From the NCBI GenBank assembly GCA_963682055.1, contig OY821750.1, forward strand, positions 26,730,402 through 26,794,401: a DNA stretch of 64,000 nt, read 5' to 3'. Position numbers and translations under genes: made by a program. Under the pieces are notes generated by a model that saw only the letters and a list, made by a program, of their open reading frames with translations, was not told the origin of the DNA and searched no databases. The DNA is from Primula veris. Taxonomy: Eukaryota > Streptophyta > Magnoliopsida > Ericales > Primulaceae. This document shows, in pieces, positions 32,347-43,841 of the stretch; position 1 is the stretch's first letter, and each line of letters starts with the position of its first letter.

Positions 32347-34818
32347 ATGGACACGTGCGCCGGATCTTCCAACTCCAACTCGGGACCTGTTGAGAAAAAT
32401 TTCTTGTATTTACAGGAAAACCATCGATCACAAGACATTTGGGACACAGGGGTAAGGTTCTTTTGGTTGTTTTTTTTCAATTTTTTTTTACTAAAAATAT
32501 TGTATTAAGTTTATTAAATTATTTAAAAGGTGGAGGTAAAATTGCATTGTCGTAGAAACGATATTTTTGTCAATCTATATAAGAGAGAAGAAGATGTGCG
32601 AGTGCAACAGTATTTGCATTTGGCTGGTTTTTATGGATTATACCATGTTGGATATGTAAGGTGTGATTGGCCACTTTTAACCGCATTAGTAGAACGTTGG
32701 CGACAGAAAACACACACGTTTCATTTACCACCAGGTGAGTGTACTGTGACACTCCAAGATATAGAGGTGCTTGCAGGGTTGAGGGTTGATGGTAAGCATG
32801 TTATTTGTCGTATTGTCAAACGTATGGTGGACCAATGGCAAGATATGGTCCATCGTTTACTTGGAGAGCTACCAGATAGAGACGTATTAGATAAATCAGG
32901 CAACCGAATAAGTATTAGTTGGCTTAGTGGTCTTTTGGGTAAGTTGCCTGATGATGCTGATGATGAGTTACTGCGGTGTCGTACGAGGGTTATTATCATG
33001 TTGATTCTTGGAGGACAATATCTTTCTGATAAGTCTGGCGCATATGTGAGGTTATTATACCTCCCACTACTTGAAAATTTTGAAGAATGTGGCCAAAATA
33101 GTTGGGGTTCCGCTATCTTGGCGTATTTATATCGAGAATTGTGTAAAGCATGCGAAAAAAACGCAAAAGGAATTACTGGTCCACTGGCCTTATTACAAAT
33201 ATGGGCCTGGAGTAGATTTACACAGATCCGACCTCAACATTTCGATCTCCCTGTCTATCCTTGTAGACCTTCCGTTCCAGAAGGAACACCACATTTGCCT
33301 GTGTATCCTTACGCCTATAGATAAAATCTGTTTTTTTAATCATTTTTGAAGTGATTTATTTTCATAATTTATGAGTTGTAATGAAAATTTATTTGACAGA
33401 TGGCGTAGTGCTTCCCTTGATATTAGACTTGTGGTAAAGAATAGTCTGAAACATTATCGTGATCAATTTGATATGATGCAAGAGAAGCAAGTGAGTATTT
33501 AATTAATCTATATTCATTTTTCTCATAGTGTTTTGTTGTTAATATTATCCGGTGCGTGGTTTTTCTCTTGAGGTTCAGAATACCAAAGTCTCAAAAGGCT
33601 CATGTTTAAGAAAAAAAAACATATTTAAACTAAACGGTGAATTTTCTATTTTTTGCAGATTGTGTGGCAGCCATACGAAACGGTGATTGGCATTCTACCC
33701 GAGCATTGCGTTGCAGGAAAAGAAATTTGGCGTGCTCGAGTGCCATTGATTTGTTTTGCCATTGTGGAATATCATTATCCTGACAGAGTTTTACGCCAAT
33801 TTGGCATGAGACAGTTTGTGCCCGAAAACTGTTTTAAAATTGACAAGTTGCACAAACTTGATTTTCGGGGATATCATAACTGGGTTGTTAAGCATGAGAA
33901 GTTTATCAAAGCATGGGCAGATAGAATTAGAGCTGTCCAGGCTAGCGAGCCGTACTGCCAGGAAATGCCTATTGACGATCCTTACATGATATGGTATAGA
34001 AAGATAACAAGACTGTGAATACTTCCTGTCGTCCCCGTACCTTCTCGAGGATTCCAACCCCTAGCCGCTACAAATGCAGTGATGGTTAGAAATTACAGTT
34101 TTTTTTAGTTTGTTCTAAAAGTGATTAATAATAATAATAATAATAATAATAGATTTGCATTTTTTTGTCTATTTCACAGGCTACTGCTCTTAAAGTATGT
34201 CATGACTTCATAAAAGAGCTCAATACTCCACAAGTTCAACCATTAATACAATACTTGAGTGACACTTTTAAAGAGATCGATTTTAACCCGTTGGAGATTC
34301 CACGACCTGCTCATCAGCCTCATCCTCCGTCTTATCACCCATCCGCTACTTCAACACCAACCCATAGTCCGAATCTTATTTTTGATCATCATCACAGTCC
34401 TCAACCTAATCATGCATCGCCAATATCAACTCCTGTACATCTCAACAATCCTAACAACACTGATTGGTATAGCGTATTAAATGATGACGCGGGTTGGCAG
34501 TCCACTATGGGTACAAGTTACGGTCCATTACCAGTCATTGAACATCAACGGAAAAAGCGAAAACACGACGTTGTGGACCAACAAGCCGATACATCTTCAC
34601 CATTTACAAATCAGGTAGATAGTCCGCCAGAGTCTCGGTTACATGATCCTCCACCGGAGTCTCAGTTACCCGATCCGCCACCTGAGTCTCAGTTACCCGA
34701 TCCGCCACCGGAGTCTCAGTTACACGATCTCCCACCAGAGTCTCAGGCAGAGGAGCCCGCACGAAAGAGGCGTAGACGGAAGACGCGTTGCGGGACTGGG
34801 GGTCACTTGGAATGTTAA
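32347..34818 (+). pseudogene. Plant mobile domain (MAIN/MAIL-like) gene inside the Mutator-like element
   Basis: Five exons can be laid out: 32347-32451, 32530-33320, 33400-33490, 33659-34084, 34180-34818, giving 683 codons in one frame. Exon 2 carries the plant mobile domain (PF10536 type): HLAGFYGLYHVGYVRCDWPL, WLSGLLGKLP, then YLYRELCKA and GPLALLQIWAWSRF. Exons 3 and 4 continue the domain (WRSASLDIRL, IVWQPYETV, YHYPDRVLRQFG). The last exon is Pro-rich. Two lesions are visible. The exon 2 donor reads AG-ATAAAA where GTAAAA would be expected. An in-frame TGA at 34016-34018 lies before the conserved-looking ILPVVPVPSRGFQPLA. Host relatives act in silencing and meristem maintenance; copies in Mutator and gypsy elements are known. 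This copy is probably non-functional. Confidence 0.82.
34622..34745 (+). repeat. 27-bp coding minisatellite, PPPESQLPD repeats
   Basis: About four and a half tandem units encode PPPESQLPD and close variants near the C-terminus of the mobile-domain protein, followed by a basic tail (RKRRRRK) that could act as a nuclear localisation signal. Confidence 0.85.
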
Positions 34819-35965
34819 TTTTTTTTTTATTATGTTAACTTCGTAGTCTTGAAGAAGTCGTTTTGTGTTGGCTTTATAAGTACAGTTTTTGTGAGGTGGA
34901 TGACTTTGGAACACTATGGTTCTATCTGTGTATTCTGGATTTTGTAACTATGGGTTTATAAATCACTCTTTACAAGATTGAATTTGAAATGAATTACTCA
35001 CTAACAAATTGTTTGATGTGTGAAATGTGCATATATATATATATATTTGTTTGATTTTAGATATATTTTATTGATTTTATATATAATTCATTGATTTTAT
35101 ATATTTTTTTTGCAAAATCAGTGTCCAAAAGTGAAAGAAATTCTTCTTCTGTAAACTAGTTACAGTCGACCGGTCGACTGTATAAACGACCGGTCATTAT
35201 GTTTTGGACGACCGATCGTTCTAAAAAAACGACCGCTCGTTTTTTGAGTGTGCTCACTGGAAGAAATTATACCTAAAACGATTGGTCGTGTCTGAAAAAC
35301 GATCGGTCGTTTTTCTTGTGAACTCTCTGGAAGAAATTTTACCTAAAACGATCGGTCGTTTAAGCCATTATGATCGGTCGTTTTTTCTCTTGAAATTTCT
35401 CGGTTTTCACGTTAGTTCGAAAGGTCGTAACTTGTTCGTTTTAAGTCCGATTGAGGTTCCGCTTGAACCGTGGGCTTCGTATTTAAACATTCTATCCTTT
35501 TGAACCTTTAACAATCTAGATAAATGATTCGTACGCAAAACGAGCTTTTATCATGTTTTACAAATTTTGTTATCATTAAAATAATCGAATAAAAAGTTTT
35601 AGTAAAAAAACAAGTAAATGTCACAACATCCGATTAAAACGAAGTTTAACAACGCTAAAACTTTAAGGATAAAGAACGATCAAATGTAAGCGAAAAATTA
35701 TCATCAACAGCCAATCACATATATTTAAACTCATTAAGTGTAGTCAGATATGGATAACGACATGTTAAACTCAAACGATTTGAAGTCGATGAGACATCAA
35801 GTTCCTTAAACAATTTTTCCAAAAATTTGTCGTATGTCGTGTTTCTAGATATCTTAAATTTTTTTTATAAGAAATATCATAAGATAACCCCTCGTTAATA
35901 GTTTCCATCATCGTACTTCCCCAATAACACATAATTGTAGGATTTTTCATTTCGATAACCACACG
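34819..35965. other. Non-coding interior of the Mutator-like element
   Basis: This lies between the mobile-domain gene and the right inverted repeat. It contains a further cluster of CGATCGGTCG-like motifs at 35160-35385. Nothing coding was supported; a 63-codon minus-strand ORF at 35771-35962 has no motif. Confidence 0.6.
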
Positions 35966-36756
35966 GTCAAACTATCAATTTTACTCAAATAATACTCAAC
36001 AACAAAAAAAAAAAAAAAAACTAAATAAGATGTGCTCTGTTTTTTTTTTAAAATAAGATTGAAAATAGTGGAAACTGTGTTGAAAAATAGTGGAAAAAAC
36101 CGAGTCTTTACAAAATATTGAGTCTTATAGAAACATAGAGTCTTTACAAAAATATTGAGCTTTTAGCTGTTTTGGAAGAGCTCTGAGATTTGCCCTAAAA
36201 TGTGATTGGGAGAATAAATAATCTAAGAGCTCTGTTTTTTTTTTTAAAAGTAAAGATGAGCTCTGGGAGAGAGATGAGTTTTTATACATTTCACAGAACT
36301 TACTTCGTTAATTGAATTAACGAAGTATTTCTGAAAAACGACCGATCGAAATGGCCAAAACGATCGATCGTTTTTGGTCCAAATTGTTCCAGAGAGTTCA
36401 TGATAAAAACGACCGATCGTTTTTCATAAAACGACCGATCGTTTTCTAATTTCACAGAACTTAATTCGTTAATTGTATTAACGAAGTATTTCTGAAAAAC
36501 GACCGATCGAAATGGCCAAAACGACCGATCGTTTTTGATCCAAATTGTTGACCGATCGTTTTTCATAAAACGACCGATCGTTTTTTAATTTCACAGAACT
36601 TAGTCAATTCAATTAACGAAGTTCTGTGAAATTTTTTAAAAGTTCGTCAATTCAATTAACGAAGATAAAGAAGTAGACCATTTTGGAAATTTTAAATAAA
36701 GGTAGCCCATTCTGGGATTTTTCAGGGTTCAGTAGACCATTTGGGAAAAAAAACTC
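35966..36756 (-). repeat. Right terminal inverted repeat of the Mutator-like element
   Basis: Inverted copy of 31282-32273. CGACCGATCG motifs recur between 36335 and 36575, spaced by ACAGAACTTA and TTCGTTAATTG blocks. Confidence 0.85.
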
Positions 36757-36765
36757 GAATTATAG

Positions 36766-37510
36766 TATTTGCTGATTTTAATGACAATTGAAAACTAAGA
36801 GTCCGATGATTTGCTTTCGTCTCATCTAAGTTCACATTTAGTAGTTTTAATAGTCCTCTAAATGTAGTCCTTCACCCCCTCCCGGAATCTCTGTATTAAC
36901 ATGTGTTAAAAAAGTTTATAACTATATCAAAGCAACTGCATCACACTTATTAAATGTGATAAATCTTTTTTAATAGAGAGGATTAAACAAAAAAAATGTG
37001 TCATATCAATATCACAATTCACTCTTTATAAATAGAGAAATTAATTTGAACTTTTTCTATTAAAAGAGTATCACTTATGCTAATAAAAAAAAAAAAAAAA
37101 ATTATTACAAGCTCTTGTCTCATCTATTCATTTACATTGTCATTTTAAATTTTAACTCTAGTTATAAGAAACTTTGAAATTTGACACAAAATATAAATGA
37201 ATTTTTAAAATCTAAAAAGTCTAATTTTATTCATAAATTTAATTAAAGTGTTTGATAAATATATTAATGAGGATGATCTTAGGACCGAAACTACACTAAG
37301 GTTGAGACAACAACCCTAAGTGCCTAACCATTGTGAGAGAGTGGAGACCTTCTCATATTAAATAGGTTCTAACATTTTGTACATTTTTTAGTTTGTTCAA
37401 ATGATAATTCATTCGCTTCATCTTTAATTAAGGACTAGTGCATTTCTGGTTAAATCTACTACATTAATTTTGTTAAAATTAAAATTCTAAATTTATCTAA
37501 ACACAATATC
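36766..37510. other. AT-rich stretch without a recognised gene
   Basis: No ORF with recognisable content, RNA gene or paired repeat was seen. It contains a 20-base poly-A run near 37083. Confidence 0.5.
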
Positions 37511-37512
37511 AT

Positions 37513-37818
37513 TATTCTATTATAATAAGTCGACTCAAGTCAAATAAGTCTGCCCAATTTAATCATTTTTTTCCAAAAATACCCCTATACATTTTTATTA
37601 ATTACAATAATACCATACTCACATAAAAATATAAAAAGTAAAAACTAATAAAACTATATATTTATCCCTGCTTAACAAACAAAAACTATTTTAAATCTTA
37701 AACTATGTTTTTTTTGTATTATCCACATGCATATTTAATTTTATCATAATTATACATATTTTTTATATTTTTATTACGTTACGCGCTGCACACGCAACGC
37801 GTGAGACATGATTACTAG
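37513..37818 (+). mobile_element. Helitron-like 3' end, copy B
   Basis: It is close to copy A through ATTATAATAAGTCGACTCAA, TTAATTACAATAATACCATA and TGTATTATCCACATG. The terminal hairpin CACGC AAC GCGTG is followed by AGACATGATTACTAG and then T, as expected at a Helitron insertion site. Confidence 0.65.
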
Positions 37819-38232
37819 TATATTATAGTATAATAATTTTATTAAAGTGAAAATGTGATGCACGTCTCTTAAATTGACTTAAACATATATTCTTTTTTCT
37901 AAAAATGCATTTAATATATGAAAAGAAAAACTTAATTTTACGTTTATAATGAAAAAGGTAGTATATTTAAATTATGTTCCAATAGCTAGTGTGACTTGTT
38001 GCTTGAAAATAAAATTTGGCTTGTCCGTTTGTCTCCAATGATCTCTAAGAATTAAATTTCGGGTTCCACCACTGGCTGCACTTTTTACGCATCTGGATTG
38101 CACTTTTTACTCATCGAAGACATAGTGAATGCCAAAATGACTTCTTTTTAATGACAGATTATGTAGTTTTCTGAGAGAACATTAATTTTCTAACACATTT
38201 GCATATAGAGTGTAGTGTTGAGTAGTTAACAC

Positions 38233-39099
38233 TAGGGCTGAGAAAATTCCCGAAATCCCGATTCGTGTCCCGACCCGAGAATAGTCGGATTTTGTTTCGA
38301 TCCGATAAAATTCGGGATCGGCATCGGGTGACAATTTTGATTTCGTCGGGTGTAACGACCCGAATTTTTAATTAATTTTTATTTTATATAAAAATATAAA
38401 TTAATTTATATCAAATTGCTAGCGATGAGAATTGAACCTGTACTTTACAATATAAGCACTCTAGCTATAGTACTTTTTGTTTTGTATATTAGTTATAAAT
38501 TAAAATTATATAAGTATAATATAGATTTATAGTTTTGAATATATGAAACTATTAAAATAAAAAATATATTTAAATTAAAAAATTATATTGTTATTTTCAA
38601 GAAACATAAATGATTATTATTTTCCGATTATAAAAATTACAATGACAATGTATCTCATTTATTAGTATGATAATTGTTGCTTGTGTGAATAAAACTATAT
38701 ACTAAAAGAATCTTATAAAAAACGTACGAAAAGAATCTTATAAAAAACGTATCAATTTTTTTATCTACTCCATTATTTGTAGTTTCACACTATTTTTTCT
38801 ACTACATGTTAATTTATTTTTTTTATTTATTAGGAATGTTATTTTTAAATTAGAATTATGTTTCGTGTTGTTTAGACTTCTCAAATGAAAATTGTTAACA
38901 AAAAATGATGTCGTCGTAAACTAAAAAAATATGTCGGGAGATTCGGGATAAACCTGTCCCGACCCTACGAAATTCCGAAAATTCGGGTCCCGACTTTTGT
39001 CGGGTCGGAGTCGGAATTTTTTTTTTTCACTTTCAAAAGTAATCGGGTCGAAATCCGGTTAAACGTTTACGGGATCGGGTCCCGATCCTAACCGACCTA
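38233..39099. mobile_element. Non-autonomous hAT-like element
   Basis: The ends TAGGGCTGAG and CGACCTA (inverse TAGGTCGG) resemble hAT termini. The flanks GTTAACAC (38225-38232) and GTTAATAC (39100-39107) form an 8-bp duplication with one mismatch. The subterminal parts are rich in CCCGA/TCGGG motifs. No transposase is present. An internal TGTAACGACCCGAATTTTT at about 38351 looks like the start of an LTR, possibly a nested fragment. Confidence 0.6.
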
Positions 39100-39107
39100 G
39101 TTAATAC

Positions 39108-40498
39108 AATAATTAACTTCTATTCTTGATCATGGACCAGGTTTTACATTTGCCCCAACGTAATTTATTCCTTTTTTTTCCATTATTAATTACTACACAC
39201 TTGGAGAAATTGTGTATTAGTATTAATTGGTAACTTTTAAAAAGAAATAATTTGCAAATATATATTGGGTCAAAATTGTATTGCAAATATGTTGATCCTA
39301 AGTCCAAACCACAAGCTCAAGTTTTTTTTCATTACTGCGTTGTTGGACCACTCATCAAACCATAAACCAATCACTTGATGGGTTTCGAAACTTAAAAAAT
39401 ATGGAATTTTAGAAGTTAAGGAAATCCCGAACGTGGTTTTAATATTTCAAACATATTAAATATATTAATTGTATCATACTTTTAAATAATGGTTGGCATT
39501 AGTATGACACCTTCTTATATCAACATATAACTCATGGGAAGGTCCAAGAATCAATGTAAAAAACCATTACAACCAAAAGGAAAGGTTGTTTCAAAATGTT
39601 TTACTATAAGCATACTTAAGAAGATGCACCGTTTTGTAATAGACGTAAATTCATAAATATTGTGGCCTAGCTATAGCTAATAAATGTACTGTAACTAGGT
39701 GATTGATTTTACATGTGCCAACGGTATGGGTTGCAGTTCCAATTGGTGAAGTGAATATTGAATAATATATATAGTTCATAATCTATGTGACGTTAGTACT
39801 TAGTTTAAGAAAGAAAAAGTTTGCGTAGAGGTATGTTTACACTATAATTTTATATTTAACATTTATTATATACTATTAATCTTTTAAATGTTAAATATAT
39901 ATAAAAGTAATTTTACTCAACCACAAAACTCAAATAATAAGGTGATGTGATGAATTGAGAAGTGTCAATATGTTACTAGATAAAAACAAAGGTTACGGGT
40001 ATGAAAAAAAGCAAAAATCGTGAAGTTATGCAATTGTTCGGTAAAATGTCCATAACTCTTTCGAAACAATTTGGATTTTCCTTTGTAATATGCGTTTGGA
40101 AAGATAAAGAGGACTTCTACACTTTACCTATAATTACAATTTACTCAATTATCCTGTTTGAAAAGGTCAAAACTGTGTTTCAATTTTGTTTCAGAAGCAC
40201 CCATAAAAATAGCGGGATAAAAATATTCAATTGTTCAACAGATTTATTCCATGATCATTCCCTGATAGGAATATATTTGAATAGTGGGACACAAGTCAAA
40301 ATCAGATTTAAGTGGCGTTTTATGAAAATTGAATAAAGGCTATAAAAAATGAGTCATTATCATAAAGAAAATACATCAATAAAGATCAACATCTATATTT
40401 CATCAAATTTACTTATCTAGCAAATTTATCTTTCAACAATTTCTAACCTTCACCAAATTTATCTTTCAGCAAGTTTACACTCCCAATTATTTTCATTC
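39108..40498. other. AT-rich stretch with one unrecognised ORF
   Basis: A 111-codon ORF at 40001-40336 (+) starts MKKSKNREVMQLFGKMSIT. It has no recognised domain and AT-driven composition, and is not called as a gene. No other feature was supported. Confidence 0.5.
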
Positions 40499-40691
40499 TG
40501 TTGTGTGACATATTAGCTCGTTATATATATATATATATAGATATGTATAGATATAGAGAGAGGTACATAGAGATACATCAAGAGATCCCTGACCCTCTTT
40601 ATATAATAGAGGGTAGAGTTACATAGGCTAGGAAAGCCCAAGATAGGCCCAATAGAGTAAGGTCCAAGATAACCAATAATATCCTACAACA
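40499..40691 (-). mobile_element. Solo LTR of the same Copia family as 20966-27848
   Basis: On the minus strand it starts TGTTGTAGGATATTATTGG, passes ATTGGGCC and TTGGGCTTTC, and ends CACACAACA, like the LTRs at 20966 and 27635. It is flanked by a perfect 5-bp duplication CATTC (40494-40498 and 40692-40696). A solo LTR results from recombination between the two LTRs of a former element. Confidence 0.9.
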
Positions 40692-41243
40692 CATTCAGGT
40701 TTCTAGGAGAAGTTATTAGACAATTAGTGTCATTAGTGTTTGTTGTATCAAACACTTTAAAATTTATATAACTTTTACGGTTATTTACTCTTGTGATAGC
40801 TCTATTTTCGATATAATGCTAGAGAAGTCATTAACTAAACTATTTATGTGGATTGAATCCGTCTTACATGATTAGCTGAGTTTGACATTTGCAGTATTAT
40901 AATTTGTAATTTTCCTAGCAACAATAATTTGGTGCTAGAAAGAGTGGTAAATTATAATTCAAGATGTCGAGAATAGGAGTTCATGTCATGGGAAAGTTGA
41001 AATAACTTTCAGTAACTCCTCGATGAAACATATCGCACATGCGTTATTTAATCCTAACATGATGGGGCTAGATAGTTGAAGACAGTTTTGGAGAGTATGG
41101 TAGGATTAATGAAGTAAGAGACATCATTAGCTGTATCTCCTAACCATCTTTATGACCATACTAGCATAAACGCCGATATAGAAATATTAAAAACAATGAA
41201 AATGAGTGGAAACTTATGTGTACTCACCCATTTATGCCTAAAA

Positions 41244-41934
41244 CAATACCTATGAGCAAAAACCGAGATTAATCCACTTTTATACCATTTATTTGTCACA
41301 AAAATGCAATCACTACGCCATATTTTCAAAAACTTGATTTAGTACCCCTAACTTTTCACAATTGGCTTGATTAACCTAGTCGCAAATAAAACCCAAATTG
41401 ACGTCGGAAAGTGGCACAGTGACTGTACCTAAAGGGTAAAATATCATTTGACACTCAAATGTAAACAAAACTCACTTATTAGCCAAAATTAACAGCTAAC
41501 GACATAATTTCTCCCCAAATTAAACTAGGGTCATGACTTTTTCCCAAATTCACGAAAGAGGGCATCATCTTGAGCTTACTACCGGCCTCGGACGTCAACC
41601 CCGCATGCATCTCCACCGTCACCACGTCCATAACCTATCAACCTTGTCACAGGCGTATAAAAGTGGATTAATCTCGATGTTTGGTGTTCGGCAATTAAAT
41701 TCCACCACCAGCCTGTCAGCCTCCCCACCATCACCTCCGTCACTGTACAGGTCACCGTCACAGCTAATGCCATTTTCTATCCATCTACCTGCCTTTATTT
41801 AACCCTTTTTAATTAAATAATAAAACCTGATTTATGGGATTTTGCAGTGTGGTTTTTAATCTATATTTATATTAGGTTGATATTTAAAAACCAAAATACC
41901 CACTTAAAAAAACATGATGTTGCGGACTGATATG

Positions 41935-41993
<59 letters not shown>

Positions 41994-42135
41994 AATGTAT
42001 ATATATTTATATGTATACCTATATATATGTATGTATATTTTTTTTTTAAACATTTCAATCAAAATAACGAGATAAAAACCTTCATTAGAAACCCACATCA
42101 GAAAACACACTCTGTATTTCACTAACTAAAAAACA

Positions 42136-42172
<37 letters not shown>

Positions 42173-42456
42173 TAGTTCTTTAGATAGATATAGATGCAAG
42201 TGATTCTAGACACACAACTTGCACACTTCCTATTAACGAAATACATATTTATCACTTCAAATATTCATAAAATACAATGTATAATTTGATAAATCAAAAT
42301 ACAATGTATAATTTTATAAACCAAAATATAAATATTCAACATAATAAAACTCTAGCTTATTAAAAATTCAAATAAAAATATAGTAAAACCCTAGTTGAGC
42401 CTACCCTAAATTTAAATATTAATTAAAAATAATAAAAATTATTAAATTTAGTATTA

Positions 42457-42487
<31 letters not shown>

Positions 42488-43290
42488 CATTCTATTATAA
42501 TAAGTCAACCTAACTCAAATGAGTCTGCCCAATTTAGCTTCTTTTTTTTCAAAAATATCCCTACACCTTTATATTAATTACAATAATATCATACTCACAT
42601 AAAAATTATTAATTACAATAATACTATACTCTCATAAAAATATAAAAAGTAAAAACTAATAAAACTATTTATCTCTCTTTAACAACAAAACATTTTTTAA
42701 AATCTTAAACTATGTTTTTTTTTTATTATCCAATTATTTATATCATAACTAGACTCATTTTCTATATTTTTATTGCATTACGTGCCGCACACGCAACGCG
42801 TGAGACACGATTACTAGTATATATATATATATATATATATAATTCACACACTCCATGCATGTACATTTGGAGGGATAAAAATGTATTTTTTAACAAAAAT
42901 ATATTATTATTCATGTAAGTGGGTGTGTAATGCATATAAGAGAGTGAGTGACAAAGCTGTGTGAAAATAGATATAGATACATGTGATAATTATAAATAGT
43001 TATATCAAGATGGGGATTGAGGAGCTGAGAGGGAGGTTTAAGTTTAATAAATAAAAATTAATGGATTTTTTTTTGAAAAGTAAAGGGTAAAATGGTATTT
43101 TACATACTGATCGACTGTCTCTGGCATATTTTTTGGTCTGAATAGCAACCATGTAACTAAATCAAGGTAATTGCATAACGTTGGGGGTATTAAATCAATG
43201 TTTTGGAAACATAGAATAGTGATTGCATTTTTGTGACAAACAAACGGTACAAAAGTGAGTTAAAGGAGGAGTTCCAAGGTTATTATCTAT
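41244..43290. mobile_element. Inverted-repeat DNA element of about 2 kb
   Basis: The outer arms are inverted copies. The left arm has TTTGTCACAAAAATGCAATC (about 41293) and CTTGATTTAGTACCCC. The right arm carries the inverse, GATTGCATTTTTGTGACAAA (43221-43240), and GGGGGTATTAAATCAA. The arms match over about 120 bases and weakly over 200 or more. The exact ends and target duplication were not resolved. A GC-richer core (41530-41800), TA microsatellites and Helitron-like copy C lie inside. Confidence 0.6.
42485..42817 (+). mobile_element. Helitron-like 3' end, copy C
   Basis: It is similar to copies A and B through TTATAATAAGTCAACCTAAC, TTAATTACAATAATA and TTATTATCCAA. It ends with the hairpin CACGC AAC GCGTG, then AGACACGATTACTAG, then T. 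Similarity to the copy A neighbourhood continues left to about 42390. Confidence 0.65.
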
Positions 43291-43715
43291 AAATAAACAA
43301 AATATGAGTTTATTAATTTGAGAATATAAATATTATATAATTTTATGGAATAGTGAGTCTAATTATATTTAAAATACACACTAATTGATGAAAAGGTAAA
43401 AACTAAATGATATTATTCCTAATAATCAATTATATTTAACTCTTAAATATGTTTGTACACAAAAGCCTGACACATCTTAATCAAATGACATTCCATTTTA
43501 ATGAAAGAATCGAGAGACATTTTAATCAACTTCTATTGTGGGGATTATTGTTTTTCATTGGTTTATGCATATGCTAATGTGTCTATTTTTCTTAATTCTT
43601 CATTTTTTTTTTTAATGTGATTCCAAAAACGACGAAGCATTTTGATCCTTATCACAATTATATACCATGACTAACGTTCGATTTTTATTATAATTAATTT
43701 TGATTTCTTAGTGGC
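43291..43715. other. AT-rich stretch without a recognised gene
   Basis: Nothing coding or repeated was recognised between the inverted-repeat element and the LINE target site. Confidence 0.5.
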
Positions 43716-43841
43716 AAAGTCTTGGTGCGGAGAGAGAGTCCAAGATTGAACCGATGTCTAGAGAGAGAGAGTCCCCAAACCTCCCCCCAAACTAATTATC
43801 CTATTTTAGATCTACGCCGCCACACCATCGCTCCCACCACC

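Larger units (their letters stand above)
31282..36756 (+). mobile_element. Mutator-like element carrying a plant mobile domain gene
   Basis: The ends are GAGTTTTTTGCCCAAATGG on the left and its inverse, CCATTTGGGAAAAAAAACTC, on the right. They are flanked by a perfect 9-bp duplication GAATTATAG (31273-31281 and 36757-36765), the size expected for Mutator transposases. The inverted repeats are about 0.8-1 kb. The cargo is a plant mobile domain gene on the + strand. No MURA-type transposase is visible, so mobility would need a partner element. Confidence 0.93.

Noticed and set aside
40001..40336. A 111-residue gene
   Set aside because: Composition follows the AT-rich DNA and no domain or promoter was recognised.
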